Positions 35,061 through 46,604 of a DNA stretch of 64,000 nt are shown in pieces. A program made the position numbers and the translations under genes. The notes under the pieces are model-generated. The model was not told the origin of the DNA and searched no databases. It worked only from the letters and a program-made list of their open reading frames with translations. The DNA comes from Megalopta genalis. Taxonomy: Eukaryota > Arthropoda > Insecta > Hymenoptera > Halictidae. Every line of letters starts with the position of its first letter. The first letter of the stretch is position 1. The DNA lies in NCBI RefSeq assembly GCF_051020955.1, contig NC_135018.1, forward strand, positions 12,711,439 to 12,775,438. The letters are read 5' to 3'.

Positions 35061-37779
35061 ATGTGTTTTTGAATGGAGACTTGGAACTGGTACAATGCAA
35101 ACTAAAACAATTTTCAACGTAAACATATCACTTTATTGATTTCACTTTTTTTGACGTTAAGATCATCCAAAGGTCATAGTATAACAGGTCGTTGAATTCG
35201 TATTGACAACGAACTACAATAATATGAAGTAAAAAATAAACCATGCTATTTTAAATAATTAAGGCGACCTCGATTTCATGGAATAAAACATTTTTTCTGA
35301 AATTTTTTACATAGCAATCTGTAACTGAACAGAAACTGATTAAATTTTGTTAGGAATATTTTTTTGTCAGACTGTCGGAAGTACCCGAAGAATCGTAACG
35401 ACAGTTACATGTAACTCCCTGTATAAATAGCATAACTGTAATTCAGCATAACAATAAATAATTATAGCGGATGGTATATGGAAGAAGAAAGGATCAATTG
35501 GTACTGTTCATCCGTTAGAGGTGTCGATTTACAACCATAAAATTCGCGACACGCGTGCGTGTATTCCAAGTAAAAGTGCGCATTCGCGCGAACAATCGTA
35601 CATTGGTCGCGCGAAGAGAAACCGTATCGTATATACCTGGAATTTAAACAATCGGCCGATTGTTATCGGGCGTGACGTCTAATAAATATGCAACGAGAAT
35701 GCAGCTACACGGCGGCTGCCGGAACAAAAACATCAGAGAGTGCCCCGGAAATTGTTAAATGGCATCGGTAGCTCGGGCACACCGACAGCCTCCAAAAATC
35801 TCTGCCTGGAGAGCACACGAGACAAAGGCGAATCAAATTTCAGTGGAAACAATAACATTAACATTTATTACGAACGTCGCGTTGCCCCCCGTCGTGTCTC
35901 GCGTTCGATTGGCTGTACATTGCAAACTCATTAAAAAGGAGGAAAAGAAGGAGATAATCAATATCAAGGCCCCCCAACTTTTTGCTCGTTAAACGGAAAA
36001 CGCGTGTGACAAGATTTTTTTGAATTGCCTCTTATACGAGAAATTAACAACGACTGTACGAGAGTAAACGCAAAATTTTAGAACGCGGTCCGAGTCGTTT
36101 CGTGGTTGATGATTTCACGATTGTTCTGATCCCGTTAGCAGATGCAGAAAACAGAAAATAATTTCTTCGAATCAATTATCCTCGAAGCCTGAAAAAGCCT
36201 CCACGTTAAAGAAACAAATTAATTCCAGATGTGCTGATTAGAACTGCGTTGATTAGGTAGAATGTCAACTTTTTTACCCCGTTCAATGATCAATGCGTTT
36301 CGAATGAGTAGCCCGATGATCCTGTGGCGAAAGGTCACGCAGAGGTCATGAATACATCGTGAGGCGAGTTAACCTTGAAGAGACCTTAATTCAGCCCGCC
36401 TAGAAAGTAATTAAATCCGTTACACGATGATCCCTGATGTCTAAAATGAATCACCTACTACAACTAAAAATATCTCCATCGTTGTTATCAACATGAACAG
36501 TGGAATTTTAATCATTCATGTTAATTTGATTTATTCTCTATATAAAAATATATTCTATGATTAATAAGCAAAAGCTTAAACGCATTTTATAGCATAATGA
36601 AATAAATGGTTTCTTAACGTGTTCAATGTTTCTCGTATTCGTGAACACGAAGACTAAATCTTTTTAGTTTTTATAACACGTGTAACTGAATGTGTATAAT
36701 GTATGTGTCATTTTGTCATATTTAACTGTTGCCATCTTTTTGAGTTACTTACATATTATTCTATAGTTCACTGAGGTACATAAGTGTTCATTTTCTCACT
36801 AGGAAATTCGAATACTTGCATATTTACTTTTTATATGCATTCGAACAATTTTTCGCGAATAATATCGCAGTATTATTAAATTTTATTTAAATATTCATAA
36901 CTGATGGAAAATGTAGAAAAATTGAACGTCCATGTAAAGGTTAATCGGGACTGCGGATGGCCTATTACTTTGAAGCCTATCAGATAATCGAGAGTTGAAG
37001 AGTCATCGCACAAGATTGGAAATTATTTCTGCGCATGTAACTGTTCATTAATAAGCATATAATTTATTTTATTGGCATCGTTTCCATGTTTATTTAATTC
37101 CACCAACGAAGGTTCCGATATTTACGACACGTTTTCCGACGTCAGCTTTAATCGTCGTGTTTATTTGTTGGAAAATTGTGAGTCATTGAACACGATGAGT
37201 CATCCACGATTAGAACCAGTAATGTTAATAGTAATTATCTTGCTCTCTATTTTGAGCAAATATTACATATAATTCAGTTTTTCCATTATCCCTGAAAGTG
37301 TGAAATCATCGATATTTAATTAGGTGAAACTATATAATTTTCAATGCAGTCGAAGCAACTTTCAAATCCCATTTAAAAAACTACTTAACTATTATTGTTC
37401 GCTTATTACATATTAAGTTCGAGAGAAATCCCACAAAACTTTGCATGCGCCGCGTTAACGCAAAACAAGCTAGCATAAAGGAACTAGTAAAATTTGTTGT
37501 CCGACTAACCTATTAACGCACAAATAATTTCATCTATACACATCATTCCAGAACTGCAGCAATGTTCGAGTTCAAACATGTCGCTTGATTATCACGAATA
37601 AAAATAGACGACATTCGATTCTCTTCGAAACATAGTTTTGAATTTAACAATGTACGAACGGTCTCAAACTGTTATTTATTGATTTTAACGTGCCGTTCGG
37701 CAGCTTGGATTTTTCGCTTTTCAAATATAAAACACTGTCAAATTGCAGAATCATGCGACCACGCTTTTTTCTAAATTGC
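35061..37779. other. No recognisable gene
   Basis: A short CpG-rich stretch at 35,540-35,900, otherwise AT-rich. No repeats or splice-consistent coding segments supported. Confidence 0.6.
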
Positions 37780-38670
37780 TCGTGGCATCGAGACGCTTAC
37801 AATGAAAATTGGCAGACCGATACACGTGGTCACAGAAAAAGCGAGCCACAAAGCCCTTAAACGTTGGTACTGTCGCAAGTGCCAATAGAGTCCAGATCGC
37901 ATCTCACATGAACACACATCGTTGAGCAAGACAAGGAGAGAAGATCGAGCGTTTCCGAGTGAAGCGGAACGGAGAGCGTTTTCACGTTCAAAGACGCGAA
38001 ACCAATCGGCCGTTCGAACCGAACGAAATTTCCAAGGGTCGGTGAGGATCGGAAACGAGCGCTCGGGGCTTCCGGCCACGGCCGGCGAAAAATAGTCTTG
38101 CCTGGCGTGTCTCGGTAACTCGAACGAAACCAATTCGCCCGGGACGGGCTTTAATCGCGTTTCAAGCGAGAATAAACGGCCCAACCTCGACGATCCTCTC
38201 GCGTGCATCGGTCGGTCGCCCGGCCGACCGGGACTACGCTTGCCCGCGATCAAGTTCAACGACCGTAAATTTTATTTACGAAAATCCAGCAGGCGCTGCC
38301 TCTACATAACAGCAGAAGTCTAACCCGTGGCGAAGCGGACTCTGCTGGACAGAGGCGAGTTTAACGCGCCTATCGACCCACCGCGCCGATCATGTATAAA
38401 AGGGGGGCCCCACGATCTGCTTAAGCAAACCTAACGGTCTGATACTTCGGTCGCGAGTCGACAGAAAGAACCGTGTAGCATCGATCGCGGCTTCGACGCC
38501 AACTGCTTCCAGACCACTCCTTGGCCGTCTAAAAACGGATTATCTTACGACGTTCGACGGCATTATTATATTTACGAAGCTTCGCTCGGTCGTAATGGAA
38601 TCCTCGCGATCCCATTGTGCGCGGAAACTTCTTGTAATTGAATCCGCGGCAGGCTCAGATCTGCTTATCT
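37780..38670. other. CpG-rich block around the TATA box
   Basis: The density of CG dinucleotides is high compared with flanking DNA. A 162-residue minus-strand open frame crosses 37,771-38,259 with no recognisable domain. Such an open frame is expected where TA-containing stops are rare, so I treat the block as candidate promoter or 5' UTR. Confidence 0.4.
38393..38401 (+). promoter_or_regulatory. TATA box in a CpG-rich block
   Basis: TATAAAAGG preceded by GC-rich sequence (CGCGCCGATCATG) and followed about 30 bp later by TCTGATACTTCGG, a plausible start region near 38,425-38,435. No convincing coding exon follows; an ATG at 38,598 opens 31 codons only. If real, exon 1 is non-coding and the gene extends to the right. 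Inference from motif, spacing and composition. Confidence 0.4.
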
Positions 38671-39054
38671 TTCCAAGCCGCGAGTCCTGATGCTTGATTC
38701 CGAAGATGAAACCGCTTGATTCCGCTAAACCGAAGTTCGGGGGTCGATTAACGAGGGATTAATTACACGCTTTGAATTGTGACGCATTCTGCTGCGACAG
38801 TTGTTTCGTGGCAACAGTAATGCACACCTTGTTACGCAGTGAGTCGCGTTGATATTCGATCGCATTTTTAATGAGAATATGTCTGTAGTCGTAAGGCATA
38901 TCACAATATGTCACAATTACCAAAAATCTACGTTTGTGTATTAATTAAGCTGTCGAGAATATGGGATTTACGTACTGATCAGAACAAAAATCATGACAAC
39001 AAAGTAATGCAATTTTAAACAACAGTGATACGAAGATTTGGCAATCAGAACAGT

Positions 39055-39251
39055 TTGACACTAGAACTACCAAGCTCTAAATCGAGCTAATGTATAAGAA
39101 TAGATTTATTTAAACTTTGTACGATATCTATTACGATGGAAGCTTGAATAAAGCTTTTATAAAAACATTTCTTATAGAAACATTTTTATAACATAAGGAA
39201 TTGTAAAATAAAAATCAATCATTTTGGCTGGTTTGATAGTTTAGGTGTTAA
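39055..39251. mobile_element. piggyBac-like MITE, abuts the next element
   Basis: Left end CACTAGAACTACCAAGC at 39,059 after a decayed target (TTGA); right end, complement CACCTAAACTATCAAACC, stops at 39,247 next to TTAA. About 189 bp with no coding potential. The left subterminal region holds AGCTC-TAAATC-GAGCT; the right carries AGCCAAAATGATTG, the motif seen in the single ends at 8,290 and 27,088. The TTAA at 39,248-39,251 is also the left target site of the following element. Confidence 0.65.
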
Positions 39252-39474
39252 CACGTTGAGCGCGGTACCGATTTTGCTCTGCTTTCAGACGGCAAAACAG
39301 CTACGATCCCTCGGTGAGATGTTTGCTTACGAATTATAAACAAAACATTGTGCTGCCAAAACGAAAAGTTCACTGTGAGTCCCCCAAGGACTCACATGAT
39401 GCCGACTCGACGGAAAGTTCACCATCAGTCCTTGGAGATGGAGGCGGAGACTGATACCGCGCTCAACGTGTTAA
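39248..39474. mobile_element. piggyBac-like MITE with CACGTTGAGCGC ends
   Basis: Perfect TTAA at both sides and a perfect 16-bp inverted end CACGTTGAGCGCGGTA; body 39,252-39,470 (219 bp). Three stem-loops occur inside: TTTTGC..GCAAAA near the left end, GTGAGTCC..GGACTCAC centrally, and ATCAGTC..GACTGAT next to the right end. The segment CGGAAAGTTCA before the right hairpin also occurs at the same place in the 46.6-kb element, so the two families are related. Confidence 0.85.
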
Positions 39475-42400
39475 GCGACAATATCTCGAAAGTGCGAACA
39501 TGTTGTTCGTATCCTTGCAACTGCAGCCATATGGATTTAGATATTAGAAAAGACACGAGCTATTTTTAGAAATTAGGAAGGTTGATTTACTAGAGGGCGT
39601 TTAGAAAACTATATTGAAAGATGTGTTTTGGAAAACTTGTAACTCGTGGGAGGAAAGATCAAAGCAAAAATTTAGGTATCGATAAATGTAAGAAAAGAAG
39701 TCTAAAATCATGAAACAGTATGATTTTTATCATCTTCAATCATTTGTACTAGTATTTTCCCTACAACTAAGTTTTTGAACAAACATATTTATATTATTTT
39801 AAACATATTTGTCTTCCAAACCCCTCGAAATGTGCGATCTCGTTTCGTTTCGAATTGTCTATAAATCAGTGAAGATTGAATTTGTCATTGTCATTAAGTA
39901 ACTGTTCCAAATTCGGATAATGGAGGATCAACTGTACACTTCCTGAACGTAAAAACATGCTCCATGAAAACGACGACTTCGCGGAACAATCATTTCTTTA
40001 TACTGGCGTACATAATTATAGTCTATCCAGCTTGAATAGTCCCGAGACTATATTTATTCGAGGCCTTCGATAATGCAAAATTGAATCATTATTGATAGGT
40101 GTATTTTAACTGATAAAGTTGAAGTGGAACACTTCCATTGAAGTCCACTTACCAATACACGATCATCCGATTATGCGAGTTCATTTCTGACATTGGAATA
40201 ACCATAACGCGCAACCTTGAAGTACGATTCACTTAATCCTTATACAGCCTGCACGATCATTCTTGCTTTTTACTATCAATTTCAGATTCGTTTGAGTGAT
40301 CAGATACCCAAGATTTCATTTGCAGTGTCCGCACTGAGATATACATATACAGAACGAGTCTCGTAACATGACGACCTCAAATAACTCGTAACATATTTGT
40401 TGTACGAAAAAATGTTTCAGATAGAAGTTGCATGGCTTCTAGGGGAATATACAGTATTCTAATCAGTTTTATATTATTTTACTTTTTTATAAAGACATAA
40501 AGATCACCCTCAATTTTTTAAATGGTATAGTTAATATTTCTTCTCGAATTCGAATAGAACGTTGAATTTTACATAAAAAAAGTATTACACAAAACGGGGT
40601 CTAAGATACATAGTTATTGATATATTAGAGAAAATAAATTACATGAAACAACTTAATTCGAGTCGAGATGTTTTTGCATCGAATGCCTCGATATTGAGGT
40701 CGCCCGAACTAGCTTTTTCTAATTTTTTGAGACTGCATCGTAACAAACGTGCAATACAAGACGCCCCGAAGTAATACGAACGAAGGCGATTTCGTTAAGA
40801 TCGATGAATCAATTGCCTCGGCATTTGTATCGGATGTCGAACAACGTCGGTGGCGGCTAGTCGAGCCCGAGCGGACAACGATAATTTCTATAAATAAAGC
40901 CAGACAATAGCCGTCGCCTCGGATTGAGAAACACTGGTGGTGCGGCGGCTGCTCGCAGACTGCGAGGCGCACAACGGGCATTCGCGCAATACTGTGTCAT
41001 TCGAGATTGAATAATCGCGTTTCGCGATATAAAAAACACGATTGATACGATAGCGCGCGCGGTATCCGCAGGCTCGATAACCGATAACGCGTTTGATAAC
41101 CGGAGACCGTCTCGCTTCGATTAGCAGACCGGCGATCGAATCGCGGAATCGATCGCGGCAGGTTTCGTTCGCCGATCGAGGACAATTCCAGGTTCGTTTA
41201 TCTCACGGCGATCCCATTCCACGCCCCGAAGATCACGAGTTTCCCGGCTACCTTCTTTATTGTTAGACGCATTAAGCCGCGCAACAACCGTAATTACCAT
41301 TTATTTGCATCGAGAGTAATGATTTAATGACAGCGTCCTGGCAACGCCCGGTTCGTCAACAGTGCGCTTCGACAGAACGAGCAGAATGAAAAAGCAAACG
41401 AAAAGAATTGCGGGGCGCGCCGGCACGCGTGGTTATCGAGTTTCGCAAAACGAGAGAGGCGCGTACCGGAAGACACGATTAAAAAATTAATAGAGACCGT
41501 TGTAATTAGACTGCGGGACGTTCGCGTCAGCGAAACGCGAACGGATACGCCGAGTGCGATAAGGGACTAGTGTGCGAACGAAATGGTTCTCCGAACTGGG
41601 TGACTACAGAATGAACATGAATTTCTCCGATTATTATCATTTTTTGGACAATCCTCTATTCAAAATCTTGGTAACCTTTTTATCTTGTGATTTCTCTCAC
41701 ACTGATGCTAATTGGATCTTCTTTGTTATTAAGCCCATGCTTGATTTTGTTCATTGTTCTAGGCTTTACAAAGATTTAAAAAGAATCCTGGGATACTTGC
41801 TGTTATTTTTTGTGAGGCAACCAGGTAGCCAGACCTTTCCACTGCGAAGATAACAATTTCGCCTAGGTACTTAACCTTTTAATTGTGGACGTTGTGTATA
41901 CAGGTCGTAAGGATGTGGTAATTTTACATTTTACAACAGAAATAATTCTCCTACGATTTAGGTTAAAATACTTGTGAGACATATTCATAAATTTCGCAGA
42001 TTTTAAAATAATTCTAGAACAACTTGCCGAAAGAAACTGCACTCTGTGCGATCGTTAAAACGCATACAAAATTGATCTTAAAAATAGATCGACGCAACAA
42101 ACTGGTTAAAGACCCAGGTTACCGGCGGAGGATGAATGATCTTTTAGAAGGAACAATTAACATTTACTATACAAACGCTCTAAAAGCTATTTGTACACTA
42201 AGTTTTCAATTTTCGACAAATTGTCGATATCCAAACTGTCATAATTTCGTGAAAACGAGCTACACAACGATAAACCTGAACTCGGTTGAAAGCTTCGAAG
42301 CTCTACTTTCACAATTTAGCGTTCAACTTTTCCAGAGATGCTTTTATACGATATCTGCGGCAGCAAGGAAGAACGCCGCAAGTCACATGTTTTTACTTCC

Positions 42401-43468
42401 GAGATATTGTCGCTTAAAATTCTGACCACTAATGCTTCGTCAAACTGCAGAATTTTTTTCAATCTATAGAATTTGTTTTCGCGATGTTTTTCTTGGTAAA
42501 TACGTAAATTCTATTATATGCTACAGTTCAATTAATGCATTAACTTAAATTTTTTGAAATTGTGACTTGCGACGTTTATCTTTATAGCTACAAATACAGC
42601 GAGTAAAACCAGAAGTTTATTTGGAAAAGCCACAAATTTCTTTTTTATTACTAAAATCTCTTGGTTTTAAGCGTCTGAAGCCGTAACTAGTCAGACGAAA
42701 AATCAAAGTGATTCGAACTATGTACTTACGTACACGAACCGATTCGCGCGAATACGGATAGATAAAACACATACAATTTAATCGCTTTCGTTAATTGAAT
42801 GGAAACCTCGAATAAAAGAATCCATGTTATAGCACTGACCTTTATTCGATGTTTCAATGAAATTTTCAAGCGTCTGATTTGTTTGTTCAATGAAATCGTA
42901 TTCGAAAGCGGGAGCTTTAATAAAGCTGAACGACGTAACACCGTAGAAAACCATGTATTCAATCAGACCCGTGGTGTTCTCAAAGAGCTTCCACATGAAT
43001 TATTATCATAAATCAATTTAGAGTAGCCCATTACAATTTAAATGCATTGCTCGCTCGCGTAGGAATCGTTAATGATCCAAAACGTGTATGCGGTAATGAA
43101 ATTCATTGTATTAATCGTGCTGCTTGGCAGTACTGGCTTTATAAAGCACAGCGCGCTAAGTTCATTAGTCAGCTACAAGAATACGAGCTTCAGTTGCCTT
43201 CGATTATGTAATTATTAATCGACGAATCAAATAATAGAGCTCGTTTCTGTATTTCTGCTCCTTTCAAAGAGTTTAACGTACACATCGTCAATAATTAAGT
43301 TACTTCTGACATGTATAACTGAAACAAACCTTATATGTGTATTTCATGAAAACACCAACAATCAGGTTAGTCGGCAAAGTCTTCAAAGTTAATAAAGTCT
43401 GCAAAATCTACCTGGTAGCAGGAATTTTCCTCAAACTTCCGTCACGATTTGGAAAAAGATTAATAATT
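39475..43468. other. No recognisable gene
   Basis: Contains the hairpin at 40,093 and a CpG-rich block at 40,860-41,570. Open frames such as 42,024-42,425 (133 codons, +) show no known motif. Confidence 0.55.
40093..40165. repeat. Bulged hairpin, arms 12-13 bp plus inner stem
   Basis: Outer arms TGATAGGTGTATT and AATACACGATCA; inner arms AAGTGGA..ACTTC and GAAGTCCACTT around CATT. The stems are separated by an asymmetric internal loop of about 16 bases. Confidence 0.5.
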
Positions 43469-44296
43469 ACATAAACATTTTGGATAGCGTAGTTTTTCTA
43501 CAGCTATTCCTCCTAGAATCGGCGTAGCTTTTAAAATTATTATTCAAACTCAATATCCGTACATAAACATTTTGGATAGCGTAGTTTTTCTACAGCTATT
43601 CCTCCTAGAATCGGCGTAGCTTTTAAAATTATTATTCAAACTCAATATCCGTACATAAACATTTTGGATAGCGTAGTTTTTCTACAGCTATTCCTCCTAG
43701 AATCGGCGTAGCTTTTAAAATTATTATTCAAACTCAGTATCCGTACATAAACATTTTGGATAGCGTAGTTTTTCTACAGCTATTCCTCCTAGAATCGGCG
43801 TAGCTTTTAAAATTATTATTCAAACTCAATATCCGTACATAAACATTTTGGATAGCGTAGTTTTTCTACAGCTATTCCTCCTAGAATCGGCGTAGCTTTT
43901 AAAATTATTATTCAAACTCAATATCCGTACATAAACATTTTGGATAGCGTAGTTTTTCTACAGCTATTCCTCCTAGAATCGGCGTAGCTTTTAAAATTAT
44001 TATTCAAACTCAGTATCCGTACATAAACATTTTGGATAGCGTAGTTTTTCTACAGCTATTCCTCCTAGAATCGGCGTAGCTTTTAAAATTATTATTCAAA
44101 CTCAGTATCCGTACATAAACATTTTGGATAGCGTAGTTTTTCTACAGCTATTCCTCCTAGAATCGGCGTAGCTTTTAAAATTATTATTCAAACTCAATAT
44201 CCGTACATAAACATTTTGGATAGCGTAGTTTTTCTACAGCTATTCCTCCTAGAATCGGCGTAGCTTTTAAAATTATTGTTCAAACTCAATATCCGT
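43469..44296. repeat. 92-bp tandem repeat, nine copies
   Basis: Nine units of exactly 92 bp begin at 43,469, 43,561, 43,653, 43,745, 43,837, 43,929, 44,021, 44,113 and 44,205. Each opens ACATAAACATTTTGGATAGC and closes near CAAACTCAATATCCGT. The only differences I see are one A/G site (CAATATCC or CAGTATCC, order A A G A A G G A A) and one change in the last unit (ATTATTGTTC). Each unit contains the stem-loop TAGCGTAG-TTTTT-CTACAGCTA, with a one-base bulge. There is no shared ORF and no spacer structure of the CRISPR kind. Recent amplification or strong homogenisation. Confidence 0.97.
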
Positions 44297-44556
44297 AGCT
44301 TACGCGACGACTATATCATGCTACGTTATCTCTTGATTCTGAAGAACACATTTGCACAGCTGAATGGTAGAAAGTAAGAATCGTACTGATAAAACACTCA
44401 AATTCAAGTACACATTGCGTGAATCTCAGCACAAACATAACTATATACCACTGTGACGGCTTTCCCGTAACTACCTAATCCGTCTCGATTTGTATACGTA
44501 TATGTATACCGTCCTTAACCGACCTTTCGATATCCCCGCGTCTAAAGGCGTCAGAG

Positions 44557-45354
44557 AATAAAACTCTCGACAGTTGCTCTATACTTTCGTATATGTGGTA
44601 CCCGCCGTGTCTTGCCTAACTGTATGCGGAGTCTAGAGGCTCGAGTCGTACTAGGGCCCCATTATCGGATAACTACTATACTAATCGAATATACTATATA
44701 TATATAATGTTGAAATTTTAGCCTCGAACAAAAATTAATCTATAGTTTACTTAGTACTAAGATACTAAGATATCGGTTTACATTTTCGTCGGTTCCGTCA
44801 GCGGGCAACGACGGTGATGTAAACTGTATATAGTAGATACCGCGATACATCATCACCGGTACCATTAGATATACATCGTACCCTGACTGTTTGGGGGTCC
44901 CAGCGTCACGTATACAATGTGAAACGCGACAAATAAAACGTCTCTGATTGGTGGACAAGACGAACCCAAAAAGGGTATAAAAGAAGCGTTTTTTCTTGCC
45001 GGACTCTCAGTAGAGTTTGGTCGCTCGATCGTTTTCGCCCATATACCTTCTCTCAATAAAGGAATAAAATAAAGTCCTTTTTAAGTAAAGAATTAGAATA
45101 ATATTCATTTCCATTCCATAATCCCAATACATAATATAAAATATAAATAAATATATATAATATATAATATACTACTATACTACTAATTAAACGAATCGGT
45201 TTCGTACCGTGAGAATAGCTATCTGGTAGTGGCCCTAGTACGACGCTAGCCACGAGACTCCACAGCACAGCTAGACAAGACACGGGCAAGGGTAAAGGAC
45301 CTGGCGGGTCCCGCGTATATGAAACTATAGAGCAACTGTCAAGAGTTTTACACT
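44557..45354. repeat. Diverged inverted repeat surrounding the solo LTR
   Basis: The left arm, about 44,557-44,660, read in reverse gives GGGGCCCTAGTACGACTCGA, then GGCAAGACACGG, then TATAGAGCAACTGTC and GAGAGTTTTA. The right arm, about 45,230-45,354, gives GTGGCCCTAGTACGACGCTA, GACAAGACACGGGC, TATAGAGCAACTGTC and AAGAGTTTTA in the same order, with one ~20-bp insertion. Similarity fades outwards. Confidence 0.75.
44708..45131 (+). mobile_element. Probable solo LTR of a retrotransposon
   Basis: The segment opens TGTTGAAATT and can close at ..AATACA. It carries a compact transcription-start and polyadenylation layout on the + strand: reversed CCAAT box (GATTGG, 44,946), TATAAAAG (44,976-44,983), initiator-like CTCAGTAG (TCAGT at 45,007), and AATAAA at 45,055 and 45,063. 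TATA box and poly(A) signal within 90 bp is LTR (U3-R) architecture and unusual for a host gene. No internal retroelement genes or second LTR are present, so a solo LTR is inferred. The AT-rich flanks (TATAA / TAATA) do not give a clean target duplication. Confidence 0.45.
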
Positions 45355-46604
45355 CGGATGGACACCCACCTTAAGGCAGGGCCCACTGAAGAGTCTTCTC
45401 CTAACGGGACCAGGACGAAACGCTCTCCCTTTCTTTTCCTCCACAACTCAGTCTTTTTTAGCCGCCCGAACCACTTCTGACGACACGTCATATTTATTTT
45501 CTAAAAAAAGCATTAAAGATCCTTGAAACGTAGACTCGCTGTCGGCTAAGTTTCTAAAGAACCCAGACCGAATCTTTCGAGTCTCGCAAGGTATACCGAA
45601 CAACTATCGAATTTCCATAAAACAATACGTTTCCCGTCCGAGCCGAGGGGTGGACTCAAACTTACGATCGATACTGTATCTACCCTCGGCGGAATAAAGA
45701 TAAAAATAAACGTCACGATCGACAAAACGTTTCTACCCGCGAACAGACCCCTCGGCAATAAAACGCGATCTGCTCCGGAGATGCCGAATGAGCGTATTGT
45801 TCCGAAACAACGTTCGACCGAAGAACAATTCGATCCCGCGGTCGCGATCGTGGCAACGACTCTTCGACTGCGACATCATGCTCGGGGAATTCAGCCGATT
45901 CAACAAATCGTTGCTTGTGATGTATTACAATACACCGAATTTTACTAGGATTTTCAAATGCAAGAGAGTTAAAAGCGTTTCCGGCTGTAAAACGTGTTTT
46001 CTCCGTTTACACGCGCATATCGTGTCAACTTGTATGTCATTGATTTAACCAGGAAGCTCATCAATTTGAACAAATTTTCGTTAGGTCTGAGTTGCATATA
46101 CTCAAGATTTCAAAAAGAAGGTATAGTTGAGATTGGTTGTGATTAAGTCCGTGAGGGGGTAAAGACTATGCTTGCAATGTTCCGCATTTCGCATGGATTT
46201 TTGTACGTATGGTCGGTCCGGTCTAACGGCCCACCCTCTTCGCTCCCATCGGGACATAACCACAAACCAACTCTGCGTGTAAACAGTGCTAAAAGTGTGC
46301 AATATGAACGGAATAACACCGCAGAGTAACAACATTCATATTGCAAGCAGGAAATTTATCGTATATTGCGTACGAAAAATGTGAATGTTTTTGTGAATAT
46401 CTCAGAAACTAAAAGCAAGCGACGGTAAGGTGTGCAGGAAACAGTTGTTCAGAATGATGACCTTGACAACATATTTCAATGCCATTGAAATCGACGAAGA
46501 TTATCAATACAATTATACAATTGCTTAATTGTTAACTAAATGTATCAAATTTTTAACGAGAATACTTTGATTTTGTTGGGACTTTCGAGGTTGATGTTCA
46601 GCAC
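45355..46604. other. No recognisable gene
   Basis: CpG-moderate sequence at 45,360-45,900 next to the inverted-repeat arm, then AT-rich DNA. No end structure or coding domain recognised. Confidence 0.55.

Noticed and set aside
37771..38259. 162-residue minus-strand frame with a hydrophobic C-terminal stretch
   Set aside because: It lies in CpG-rich DNA where stops are rare, has no domain I recognise, and runs against the TATA box beside it.
43469..44296. Nine-copy 92-bp array considered as a CRISPR array
   Set aside because: The whole unit repeats with no variable spacer, and the context is an insect genome.
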